DNA of 64,000 nt, taken from positions 5,022,001 to 5,086,000 of the forward strand of contig OX637287.1 of NCBI GenBank assembly GCA_951799445.1. The letters are read 5' to 3'. Under the pieces are notes generated by a model that ran no database searches, had not been told where the DNA came from, and saw nothing but the letters and a program-made list of their open reading frames with translations. Positions 1-10,184 of the stretch are shown here, one piece after another (position 1 is the first letter of the stretch; each line of letters starts with the position of its first letter). This DNA comes from Pseudisothecium myosuroides. Taxonomy: Eukaryota > Streptophyta > Bryopsida > Hypnales > Lembophyllaceae. A program made the position numbers and the translations under genes.

Positions 1-224
1 TCCAAATCTAACCTTTTCGTTATTTGTATACTATTTTTAGGCAAGGTTTGGGGGATTCTAAGTAAAAAATACAAATCTAGACCAAATACTATAATGGGTA
101 TGACACAACCCTATTTCGGTTCTACACTCTTTTTATGGGTTTTTGTATACTTTTATCAACTTTAAATTGTAAATTTTCAAAAAAATAATTCTACGAGTCC
201 CAAGTGACAAATTGGGAGCTCACA
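1..224 (-). repeat. Start of the RE1 3' LTR (truncated by window edge)
   Basis: On the minus strand the LTR begins TGTGAGCTCCC at 224 and continues out of the window. The same 224 bp recur at 15592-15815 (same strand, two differences) and in opposite orientation at 8490-8712. The base-exact edge shared by all three copies marks the LTR terminus. The minus-strand DNA just before it (from 225) is not purine-rich, which is unusual for an LTR 3' junction. Confidence 0.8.
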
Positions 225-546
225 TATGGCGGCCATCTGCGGTATGATTTACAAAATCATGAGGACCCAGCATCTCTTGCTACAACTATTTGGGTACACG
301 GTCAATTTCGAGATTAACCCTAATGACAGACTAGAACCCAAGATGTGACTCTATCTAAAAGGATGTTATTCCTATCAAGAGACTCTTGATGGATTAATTG
401 ACAGGGGGGAAGAGAGCAGAGGGAGTAGTCCACCTTCCAAGTGGAAGGGCTAGGGGTGGTCAAAGGAAATTTGACCCCCGTAGACTTATCACTCATATTT
501 TTGTTCATTGTCTATTTATTCTAGTTTTTAATTTTCTTGTTGTTTT

Positions 547-757
547 CCCATCCGCCTCGAACGGAGTCGACTTGGATCTATAGATAAAAAATGTAAGAAA
601 AACCCGCCATCCGTCCTCAACGGAGTGAGTTTGGATCTAAGGGGGAGATAGACGTAGAGAGAGAAACCCTTGTCCTCCTTTGATACAGCAAATCGGGACA
701 CTATAGATAAAAAATATTTCAAACCCGCCTTTCTCCCTCAACGGAGTGAGTTTGGAC
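547..757 (+). repeat. Three spaced copies of a ~35-bp motif
   Basis: Copies begin near 547, 603 and 724 and share a CCGCC...CTC(A/G)AACGGAGT(G/C)..TTGGA(T)CT core. TATAGATAAAAAAT follows or precedes two of them. They lie in the 3' untranslated part of RE1. Their function is unknown. Confidence 0.6.
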
Positions 758-892
758 TAATGAGATGAAATAAAAGAAAAAGGAAAAACAGAAAGGAAAA
801 GCATAAATGGAAAAGACAAGTGGTCTGAGACCTCAATGCTCGGGAGCTTCACTTGTAAAAGTGTCTTCCGTCGTGGAGGCCGCAGCATTTCT

Positions 893-1172
893 TGCCATCT
901 TGTCACTAGCTCAGATAGGGGGCACCCCGGTGCCTGGCTTGAGGTTCGAACCTGCGTCGCCAAGGGAAAATTGAGGTATCTTGACCGCGATGAGGCTGCG
1001 GTCTACAGGCTGCCAGCTGCCGCGGCGGAAGACGTCCGTCGGTTTGTTTTGGTGGTATATAAGCTGGTGCCGGTGCCGGCCCGGTCCCTCCCCTGTTGCA
1101 CAATGGCAAGGATTTTTTATTTTTTTTTATTTTTTTTTATTTTTTTTTATTTTTTATTTTTATTTTTTAAGT
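893..1172 (+). mobile_element. Possible tRNA-derived SINE with T-rich tail
   Basis: An A-box-like stretch (TAGCTCAGATAGG, 907-919) is followed after ~24 bp by a B-box-like GGTTCGAACC (943-952). About 160 bp further on there is a T-rich tract of ATTTTTTTT-type repeats (1111-1170). Internal Pol III boxes plus a simple T-rich tail are the layout of plant Au-type SINEs. No target duplication was found and the 5' end is a guess. GGTTCGAACC is self-complementary, so the strand rests on the A box and tail. Confidence 0.4.
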
Positions 1173-1206
1173 ATATACAAGGGTGAGACAAGGAATGCCG
1201 AGGAGA

Positions 1207-2352
1207 TCAGGGGTCTTGTATGATACCCAGGAATGCGGCCAAGCTTATCACAATCTGGATGATGCAAAGCGCTCGATCATGCCTGGGGAGAATCTCCAAG
1301 GGCCCCCTTAGCGTGAATTTGTGGACTTCGTCATCCGGGCTCTCGATGATAATGCTATCGTTTGGGTTGACGAATTGGCGCAAGAGTATAGTATCTTCGC
1401 TTGTTTCCTCGTCTCGCAGGTTTTGCACCAGGAGTGCAAACGCCCAGTTTGGTTCTAAGCTAGCCATTTGGATGCCCCATGGATTATGACGCGGAGGTGG
1501 GCTGCGGTGAGGTTGCTCCTCTTCCTCGCGGCGTCTTTGGCGTGGGTTGGGCTGGGGAGGCTCAGGTTCTTCTTCAACAGCACGAGCTGCTGGTTCCGAT
1601 GTCTGCTCCTCCGATGGCTGGCGCACTAGAAGCTCTGGTGTTGTGGAGGTTTCTGTTGATAGTGACTGAACTTCGGTGAGGGGTTGTGTTAGGGCCTCTT
1701 CTTTCGCCTCTGCTGCTGTTGCCGACGCTGGTAAAGATGGCCCCGCGGTAGATCCAACTAGGTAAAATGGCAGGGAAGAAGACGACGGTGTTGATTGTAA
1801 TGATGATTCCGAGGGCGACCGCTCCCGGAACTCGTCTCTCTTTCCTGGCATGATTCTATGCAACTGCGAATGGTGAACTGACGTATCGTCCTGCCAGGGC
1901 AGGTTTTGAAAAAGAAGAAGCTTGAGGAGACAAACGGAGAGGAAGAATGTGAACCAAGGACGACATGTAGGGAAATAAGCAAAGAGAAGATAACGAAGAC
2001 AGGGCAGGGGGGAGATAGAAGGGCGCAGGCGCCCGAAGACTGTGAAATCGCTCCGCTGTTTGAGAGAATGCTAAACTAGGACGTAGATGATGCTTTCCCA
2101 GATCTCTCCATAGTTAACAACGGGAATCTGCATAGGCCAAGGATGCTGAAGCACACGGAGGAAGAAATTAAAATCAAAGCGAGAGATGAGGAAGTGGGAG
2201 AAGCTGTTTTTCTCAACACATAGAATTTTGATCTGAAGCGCGACTGGTAAGACTATTGGCGCATTGAACCATCCATGGTCCATGTGTTACTCGAGCGGTA
2301 CCTGCTTATGACGCTGCCAGTAGCTTAAAAGTACGAGGGCTGCCCCCCCCAT
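1207..2352 (-). pseudogene. RE1 3'-proximal ORF of unknown function, two in-frame stops
   Basis: From an ATG at 2350-2352 one frame stays open to TGA at 1207 (about 382 codons), apart from TAA at 2287-2289 and TAG at 2071-2073. Both stops are one C-to-T change away from a glutamine codon. The N-terminal third has the order MGGAALVLL, then MDHGWFN, then a Phe-rich stretch. The middle is Leu/Phe-rich and could be membrane-seeking. The C-terminal part is Ser/Pro/Glu-rich with an RQRRREEEE charged run, followed by an apparently folded ~80-residue segment (NPWGIQMASLEPNWAF to the end) that finishes in a hydrophobic stretch. It lies between the gag/protease region and the 3' LTR, the position where Athila-type elements carry an extra ORF. 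I recognise no family, and an envelope-like identity is not supported. Confidence 0.5.
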
Positions 2353-2396
2353 TCTTATACCCTAACGTGGGGGACATGATGTAAGGTGTCAGTCCT

Positions 2397-2655
2397 AAAC
2401 TAGCCGTTTTTTAAGCCTTCTGCATTATTGCAACGGTCTAGTATCTAGTGCCCCTTCTTAAACTAGCCACCTCGTTAGCATATACGCAGGTTTGACGGTC
2501 TAGCAAGGGACGAGTGTCTTCCTTTCAGCCGCCCTTTCATCCTCTTCGCGGACTTCTATTATGACGGTCTGACAAGGTAAGTGCCCACTCAACTAGCCGC
2601 TTTTTCATCCACTATGTGGCTTCTATTACAACGGTCTAGAGAGTACCTAATCTAA
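2397..2655 (+). repeat. Degenerate tandem repeat, four units of ~63-67 bp
   Basis: Units beginning near 2397, 2460, 2527 and 2590 each carry (A)ACTAGCC near the start and ACGGTCTAG or ACGGTCTGA near the end, with a variable C/T-rich centre. They lie in the non-coding middle of the RE1 internal region. Confidence 0.7.
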
Positions 2656-2705
2656 GTGAAAGGTCATCTGTCTTCCACATGACGCTAACTCCGACAGGTT
2701 GGTGA

Positions 2706-2779
2706 TGTGTTGGGCTCAGGTCTGGGTAGTTCCCAACACACTCATGTGTTGGGCCCAAGTGTGAGCAATTCCCAACACA
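2706..2779 (+). repeat. Two tandem hairpin units
   Basis: TGTGTTGGG pairs with CCCAACACA at 2706-2714/2732-2740 and again at 2745-2753/2771-2779. This makes two successive 35-bp hairpins with 9-bp stems and 17-nt loops, joined by CTCA. The exact repetition of both stems suggests a duplicated structural element inside RE1. Confidence 0.75.
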
Positions 2780-3306
2780 CTCGACGTTTTCCTGTCGTAC
2801 TGAGAGTTAGGCAAGCTAGAACGGTCAACAAAGTTGGTTGGCCTTGCGGCTTTTGGCCCCGTGGCTTTTATTTGTACGTTAGATGTGAACCATCCTCAAG
2901 AATCTTAATATTCTTGATTCTTCCCAAGGGGTAGATGGATTAGTCCCAAAATAACAACCACCACTCTGTGCCAAAAAGTGGAGATTGTTAAAATTGACCT
3001 GGCTTTGAAATAACAACCACCTCTCTGTGTTTTTCCTACTTCTAAAATCCCATAGGGATTTGGGAGATCATGCAATAGTGAACTTTTAGAACCTTTAATT
3101 TTTTTAGGATTTTCAAAAGATTTTTCAAGCTTTTATTTTTTTGGTATTTTTTGGTATTTTTTCTAGCTTTTTTACTATCCGTCGTGAATAATAAGATGTT
3201 AGCTATTAAATTTTTTTTTGTCCGGAGGGCTAAATAGGCCTTTTACACAATCATCTATAATATAAGGCTAACCTTAAATTACTAATAATCGTAACCGGTA
3301 AATGGT

Positions 3307-4293
3307 TTAGGCGCCCAGGAACCAACAAGACATGGTTTGGAAAAGAGTGGTGGCAGAGATACCTAGTACCTGGCTGGTGGGTGGTCGATTCTCTTTGTTG
3401 TCAGGTGTGATAGGTGCTGCAGGACTTACCAGTGGTTGCAGCTCGTCCTCCTCCTGCCTCCGTGGCGCTTCTAGAGCCCTTACCTGTTGCTGCCAAGCGT
3501 GCGGAGCATTGCGTATTCCGTACGCGATGACTCCGACCGAGGCCGTTGCTACCTCGTGCATGGCCGACAAGGTCTTGGCAATCTCTTCCTCGTTGGTCAG
3601 CTCTAGGACTTCTCCCCATTCGCCATGTATTCCCGGAATCCGTCCCTCTGGAAGATGGCAGTTGAATGGGAAATCGCGGATCGCAATAGGACTGTTGTTC
3701 TCGTCACTGAGATAGTCCCCTGGTTGCAGGTCACCATCTTCCATCTCTTGGAGTTGGCAGCGCATCGGCTCGGAAGCGTTTGGAATGGATCTTAGCGCAG
3801 ATAGTACCGTGTTTGAAGTCGGGGGTAGATCTTCGCCCATGACGTGGGTGGCGTTGCTGGGCGAGGCCAATGTTCCTCCCGTGTCGCAGTAATGGACTCT
3901 AGGAGGTGCGGGGCAACGGGAACATGTGATTTGGAGCGGCCCGCGTCGGTGGGGGAGAGTGATACCTAAAGTCATGACTGTGAAGGCTGTCCGCGTCCCC
4001 TCAGGACCAAGTTGCAGCCAACGTGGTAGCCGTGGAGCAACTATTTGGTGTGGGACGTGCCGGACTCGGTGGTCGCCTCCAAGGTGGTGGTTGGCATTTG
4101 TCCTGACCTCGTGGTTGGGTATCATGCTCTGTCCGGATCCTAGTGTAGGAGCTAATTCGGCTTCGTTCTTGGGATCCAAGCTATCGGTGGAGACTTCGAT
4201 AGTTGTACTTTGCGCGGTGCTTGGATCGTTTTGAATTGCGGAGGTGCAGATGATGACCAACGCATCTTCGCTGGAGTCGGGGTGCTCTTGAAG
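3307..4293 (-). pseudogene. RE1 ORF downstream of protease, unknown product
   Basis: This is 317+ codons in the same frame as the protease-like segment, separated from it by TGA at 4294-4296. That stop is one transition from CGA (Arg), so the ancestral product may have been one polyprotein. The protein is low in hydrophobic segments. It has a CSRCPAPP patch, acidic stretches such as QEMEDGD, and a Pro/Thr-rich C-terminus ending near a TAA at 3307. No polymerase or integrase motif is visible. It may be a gag-like or accessory domain of the LTR element. No function is assigned. Confidence 0.5.
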
Positions 4294-5981
4294 TCACTCC
4301 TCGAATGGCGTATTGTCCTCCAACCCATACAGACCTAAGCCTAAGCATTTCATCTTACCTAGGTCAGTGGTTGCCAAGGCCTGCATAGTTTGGATGGTGG
4401 TGTATACGAACTCTTGGGGCCCTCGTAGAGCTGGGTCATTGGAGACGATTGGTATCTTCGTCCTTGCCTCGTTTGGCCCGTAGGTGAAGGTAGGCTGGGC
4501 CTTCCCCCAGTCTACTACCCCGCCACATTGGCAAAGGAACCCCCGACCCAAGAGTAATGGGTAGGGACTGGTGGCCTCCTCGTTGAGTGGCAAGACTTCA
4601 AAGGTGACAATGTAATCGACTCCCCCGGTCTGAATCCGGAGGTCTTTGATTCGGCCAATGGTCTTGACCGATCGCTGATCAGCGCATTTGAGGGTCACAC
4701 AAAAAGGGTGCGTAATCTCTAAACCTAACTTGCGCATAGTATAGGCTGGCATGATGTTGATACCGCTGCCGTCATCCACTAGGGTCCAGGGGATGATTTT
4801 GTCAATTATTTCGACTTCAATCTCCACCGCTTCGAAGCTCTCCAAGGTGGTTCGAAGGTCCTTGCGGGACGTTTTGACTAGTGGGGTAGACTCTTCAAAG
4901 TCAGACTCCAACTCTTTGGGGGTGACTTAGGACGCAACTCGATTGACAGAGGCGAGCTTAGGAGCGCGGGGAATGGTGGCCCCCTCCTTTAGCTGTTTGC
5001 GTAAGGCGGGAGAGGTCTTGACCAGCTGTCCAAAGGAAATGTTGGCCTTGATGTGTGCCAAGTCTCCCCACAAGTCATAGAGGCCAGAGGGGTTGTTAGT
5101 TCTTCGGGCTTTAGGCCGATGGGGAAGAACCCTGGAAGGGAAGGCATCCCCCTGCTCGACGAACTGGTATTCGTTCTCATCCATCTCAATGCGAGTGGGG
5201 AGATTCTCGTGGGAGCGTACCTCCTTCGCAGTGTCCCTTAGTGTACTCTAGAGGTCAGAGAACTAAAGGGAGTCTTAAGAGGATTCCAGGGGAATGCCAC
5301 TATGGGAACTAGAGTAAGGGGAATCTATATTTCCAGGCTTGGGTAGTGGAGGAGGGATCGTCTGTGCTCCTCCTCTCGTGACTACAAGAGCGGGTAACAC
5401 TTCTTGACGTGAGGTATCCTTCGCTGGTTCGACTTCTTTGGGTTCAACTGCGACGTACATACTCTGGTAGCATTCTTGAATCCTTGTCAAGGATTCTGCC
5501 ATGATGGCTGCTGCAAGTCTCGCATCTTGCGTCACCTGAGGGAGAAGGGCCGAGTTTAATGGAATGGTTCCTTTTTGTTCCTCCAAGGTCTCGACTTCTT
5601 CTAGGTCTAGGAGACTACCGAGATCGCCTACCGCTTCAAAGGTTTGGGCGCATAGTCCATACAGCCCAACCGCACAAGCACCTATCGCGCTCCAACGTTT
5701 CCCCATTGGGGACGGCTGTTGGTGAGAGGCGATGGAAGCCGCGCCTCGAAGCAATCTTTAATGAAGAGCTTCTCGTAATTCCACAAGGCCAATACAACGA
5801 CCCAGTAGTCTACCAAATGATGGGTGAATTGGTGAATAGGGCCTCCAAATGACCTAGCTGTGACTGCGTAGGCAATTGACGGGGTGTACCGGTTTAAATC
5901 GTGCAGGTAGAGTTGGGCCAGGTAGTACCAGAACTCAAAGAAGAACCTTAATGTTCTTGGGCCGGTGAGCAAGTCTCTCAA
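4294..5981 (-). pseudogene. RE1 gag/protease-like region, several lesions
   Basis: The order on the minus strand is as follows. First comes a gag-like piece (5981-5682; no ATG at its edge). Then a segment in another frame (5754-5275, ending TAA), a linker (5184-4927, ending TAA) containing KANISFGQLVKTSPALRKQL, and a retropepsin-like domain (4911-4294, ending TGA). The protease shows VDDGSGINIMP as the active-site region and PLLLGRGFL as the downstream hydrophobic-Gly motif. DDGS/DGGS variants of the DTG/DSG triad are usual in Athila/Tat-like plant elements. The linker resembles the gag-protease linker of RE2 (ANITVGQLV...LRREL), so the two are distant relatives. One frameshift between 5682 and 5754 and two in-frame stops make it non-functional. 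Confidence 0.7.
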
Positions 5982-6182
5982 GGCGAGGGCCCAACCGTTT
6001 CACCCGTTACCAGCGGCCAACTCAGCACCTGAGTAGCATCTGAGGGGGAAGCCTCGAAACTTGGCGTTCCAAGCCTCCAGCTTGGAATCGCTTCTAATAT
6101 GAGAAAATGGCTCAGATATTCCCGAGTCAAAGTCCTTCACATGCAACACTTGTTAGTCAACATGCATTTGTAACCTAATGTT

Positions 6183-6205
6183 TTCAAATCCCGGCAGACG
6201 CACCA
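6183..6205 (-). other. RE1 primer-binding site, tRNA-Gly(UCC)-like
   Basis: The plus strand reads as a tRNA 3' end: T-loop TTCAAAT, stem CCCGG, acceptor CAGACGC, A, CCA. Its complement on the minus strand lies 4 nt inside the LTR end (6210), the normal PBS position. From memory, plant tRNA-Gly(UCC) has an acceptor stem of this sequence. The match is about 23 nt, longer than the usual 12-18. Confidence 0.75.
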
Positions 6206-6209
6206 AAAC

Positions 6210-8489
6210 TGTGGGCGCTAGATTACCCACCCTTGGTAATAAAGCGAATACCGACCAGGTTCTATGCCTTTATCCACAATTTTTAATATATGGGGGTGAT
6301 GTGAGCGCGGTCCACTGTGCCTTCCAAGCAATGGATCTTTTTTGCTAACGTTTCCTAAGTGTCGTGGATGGCAGCGAATAATTAGTAATGCATGTAGTAA
6401 CTCACAAGGTAACTACAAGCTCAGGCATAATGATAAACTTCTAATTCCCTAACTATCTATCCTATGTCGAGGGTTGACTGGGTAGTTGGCGTCATTTCTA
6501 ACGTCCCTAACTACGTAAAAAGGGGAACCCCTATGTTCCTTCCATGAACCTCCAAGGCTATCTTGGGTTTTTAAAACTCCACCTAGAAGTTCTACTTTTA
6601 AAAGCTACCCCTAAAGTTCCAACTTCGGAATGTAACTCTAGATTTTACTTCTTTATCTTGATTCTAAATATTAACTACCGACTTTTACTCTATGTTTTGA
6701 CTTTTGACTCTAGGTTTCTATTCCTAAATTAACTCTAAGATTTACCCTTGAATTTTAACTCTAGGTTTTTGACTTTTAACTCTAAATTTTACTTCTAAAA
6801 TTAATCCCAAATTTTAACCTCTAGGTTTGACTCTACGTTTTCACTTTGACTCTAGATTTTTTCTACTTCCAACAACTAACTCTAACTTTAACTTCTACCT
6901 TTAACTTTTAACTTCTACTTTTAGCTTTTCACTCTAACTTTTTACTCCCCAATTGACTCTAAAGTTTAACCTTTAAATTTAATCTTAACTTTTGACTTTT
7001 GACTTTTGACTTTCTACTTCCAACTTTAATCCTATCGTTTTAATCCTAGTTTAACTCTAAGTGTTATCCTCCTAAATTTAATTCCAACTTTTAACTCTAG
7101 GGCTTAACTTCTAAACTTACTTCCACAATTTACTCTGAGTTTTGACTTCTAATTTTAACTCTATTTCTAACTCAAAAAATCTACTTGTAATTTCTACCTC
7201 CTAAATTTAGTCCAAAGTTTTACTTTTTAATTTCTACTTCCCACTCGGATTTTTTACTCCTAATTAACCCTAACTTCCTTTTCTAAACTACCCTAAGGTT
7301 TCACTAGAAATTTTACCCCCCCTAAGTTAAAACTTCCAAATTAATTCTACTTTTTAACTTCCCACAGTTAACTCTAGATTTTGACCTTAGAATTTTAACT
7401 TCCCTAATTAAAATCTTAATTTAACTATAGGTTTTTAACCGTTATTTGATCTTTAATTTTTAATCCTAAACTCTCCTTCTAATCTAATCCTAATTTCCGT
7501 CCATTGTTCCTTGTGGATCAAATTTAATTAATATTCCTCCATTCTACCCCCTACCGCTTAACTTAGCCTAACGCGGTCAGTTTACGGTCGAATCTTAAGT
7601 GTAATATGTTTTTGGAAACCTCTATCACTAATCTATAATTTTTTGAATCTAAACTTCTGAATTGCACTAATCTCGGGTGCTAATCACGCTCTAAAGGCTG
7701 ATTAGGAAAATAAATGCTAATTAGGGAGAAACATCAAAGATTAAATCAAAAACTCACCTCTTCACTACCGGTGTCGGAAATAACTTCGTCCATGTCCACG
7801 TGTACATCCTCACGCTCCATGGTAGTCTTTGGCTTTGTTTTGAATTTTTTCCGAGCTCACCGCTTATTGAGAAAATATTACAATTTTTGATGATCTAAAC
7901 TCCCTCTTTCCGTTCCTCCTTTCTTTTCTTTCATCCTCTTTCTTCTACACTAGCACTATTCCACCTAAGCTTTTATGAGTCTTACACTATAGTTTCAAAC
8001 TTCAAGAAGGGTTTAAAGGTTCCTCTTACCTTCTTACACAACTTTGCTTTGTGTCATCGTAATCCTCTTCCCATCGGTCACTATGAATTCTCTAGATTTC
8101 TTTTCCTAAGCCTACCTACTCCTCACCTAGGCTACTATTTATCGTCTCTCACCTTTCTTGCCTACTTCTTCTCCTCCCTTCCTAATCTCTTTCCATTGTG
8201 TGTAGGTGTGAGTGGTGAGAGGAACAATTTTGTGTGCAGGTACGGTGGTGCTCCGCTCTCTTCTCCCTCCTTCTTTTTGTATTTTTTGCCCTAATCCTAC
8301 TTCAACCCCACTTAGCACAAATTAGTCCAACATGCTTTTGGTTTGGTTTGTCTTTGTTTGTGATCTGGTTTGAGAAAACCAAAAATCAAAAAAAAAAAGA
8401 GAGAATCAAAAATTTGGGGAGGAGCCCGAATGGCCCCAGCCTCCCCTGCTGTACCGAGAGCCTGCTGGCCGTCCGGCTAGCTGGCCTTC
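6210..8489 (-). repeat. RE1 5' LTR, distal part (ends ...GCGCCCACA at 6210)
   Basis: This is the second half of the 5' LTR on the minus strand, ending AGCGCCCACA directly before the PBS spacer. It is inverted relative to the second half of the solo LTR (11225-13177). It contains a long T-rich degenerate minisatellite and adjoins the solo-LTR insertion site, where CCTTC (8485-8489) is the target duplication. Confidence 0.85.
6540..7480 (+). repeat. Degenerate 'AACTCTAGGTTTT'-type minisatellite in the LTR
   Basis: About 0.9 kb consists of loosely repeated 14-20-bp units such as TTTTAACTCTAGG, TTTGACTTTTGAC and AACTTCTAAATTTT, with almost no G outside the AGG/TTG positions. The solo LTR carries the same array reversed. 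The composition is strongly strand-asymmetric (Y-rich on plus). Confidence 0.7.
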
Positions 8490-9344
8490 TGTGAGCTCCC
8501 AATTTGTCACTTGGGACTCATAGAATTATTTTTTTGAAAATTTGCAATTTAAAGTTGATAAAAGTATACAAAAACCCATAAAAAGAGTGTAGAACCGAAA
8601 TAGGGTTGTGTCATACCCATTATAGTATTTGGTCTAGATTTGGATTTTTACTTAGAATTCCCCAAACCTTGCCTAAAAATAGTATACAAATAACGAAAAG
8701 GTTAGATTTGGAGGATTCGAGTCACACAGCCCCAAAAGGGCTAAATCCCACCATGAATGTGGCGATTCATGGCTAGGTCGGTCCGAAGGATCCACAGCGA
8801 GGCCACTAGGTCGGGTCCTAGAGTTAGATTTAGAATTCCCCATTAGATCGACGAATTCCCAAAATCTCGATTGTTAGCATGTAGGAGCCACTCACGCAAG
8901 ACCGGGCCCATGGAGGAATCTACAGCCCAAGGATGGTGTTCTAGTGTGAATCCTATGCCAGGAGTCCAACGGCGAAATCGGTTCGCCAAGATTCCTCCAC
9001 CTGCAGAAGATTCCCGCACCATCGCTAATTCAAGGAGATGGCCAGTTTTAAATCTCCATTGACCAATCGTGCCAGGTACGGAATCACACCCGCACGTCTT
9101 TCATGCGACTCCCTAAGAGGTCACGTGAAAAATCCCGGCATCTTCCGACTTGCAGAAGAACCTTTTCCGGGTGGTCAACCCTCCTAACCTCCAACGGGAA
9201 TTTCATGGAAATTACCCAGATTACAATAAAATCTCACTAAAAATTAGACTAGCTTGTTTTATTTTAATAATGCGCTCCGTGAAGTTTCACGACATTCCGA
9301 TAGTGGCAAGTACCCGAACCGGCGAGATTCCTCGGGAATTAACC

Positions 9345-9367
9345 ACGTGGCGGGGTCCCCGCCACGT
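9345..9367. promoter_or_regulatory. Perfect 11-bp palindrome with G-box (ACGT) cores in the LTR
   Basis: ACGTGGCGGGG, one T, then CCCCGCCACGT. The left flank makes CCACGTGG, a plant G-box core for bZIP/bHLH factors. The palindrome is conserved in the host LTR at 14937-14959. It lies about 400 bp upstream of the TATA box, so a regulatory role is plausible but inferred. Confidence 0.5.
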
Positions 9368-9756
9368 TGACCGGCATCTCGGGCCCATACGTTGGCGAAA
9401 CGAAGTCAACCAAAAGTCCTTCCCGACTCTCTCGCACCTACCGAAGACCCTAGGCTATTCACATTTCTCAAAATAGGAGACCCCCAAGATTTAGGATTTT
9501 ATCACGATTTGGTTTTTAAACTAAATTAGCCTCCGATGGGTTTTTGGCCTCAGTACGGGGATAAGGGGGATTTAGGACTAAACACGGCGATCTGGATCTA
9601 ACGGCGCAATCCGTTTAGCGATTGGAGCTAATCTCCAAAAGTTAGGATGTTGGTCCAGCGTAGATGGTAGAAGTAGAAATTTAGGATGTAGGATGAAAAT
9701 CCCCGTTGATAAGGTTATCTTAGAGCTTTAGAGAGAGGGGTGAGCCCTTGGAAAAC

Positions 9757-9765
9757 CTATATAAG
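9757..9765 (+). promoter_or_regulatory. TATA box of the solo LTR
   Basis: CTATATAAG stands about 1.27 kb into the LTR and is followed by a T/C-rich stretch (CATTTCTCTCCCTAAAACACC), typical of plant Pol II promoters. The same box is conserved in the host LTR. Confidence 0.6.
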
Positions 9766-10184
9766 GGCCCCATTTCTCTCCCTAAAACACCCCCTCACTT
9801 TTGTTTGGGTCCGTGGATCCAAATTGCTTTGGATATTTTGGCGTTTGAAGCCAAAAACCTCTACGGTGTTTTTGGAGCACTTTTGGCTCCATTGTTGTTA
9901 GATTTCAAGCTTTGAAGGTCCTTAGGGGGTCCTTCTATTTTGCCTTGTGTACTTCTCATACGTTGTTGTACCTTTGTTACGAGTTAAGAGTCCTCGTTTC
10001 TCTCTTGTAGTTCCTTTGTGATTTAACTTGTGAGTTTAGGAGTCTTTTTTGTATCTTGTCCTAATCCTAAAGTCACCCCCTACCGTACCTTGGCGATGCC
10101 GCTTTGGGGGGCCTTTAGCTTGTGAAGTGTGTGTCTTTACGTGTCCTAACTGTGTTGTTTTTCCTCACTTGTGTATTCTCATCC

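Noticed and set aside
225..260. Polypurine tract beside the putative RE1 3' LTR
   Set aside because: The minus strand reads GCAGATGGCCGCCATA before TGTGAG, which is not purine-rich. The tract could not be supported, so the 3' junction keeps some doubt.
9150..9476. 108-codon ORF in the solo LTR, also present in the RE1 LTR (15154-14828)
   Set aside because: Of roughly 15 base differences between the two copies most change the amino acid, which is no sign of purifying selection. The ORFs also lack an ATG start and any known motif. They are carried passively by the duplicated LTR.
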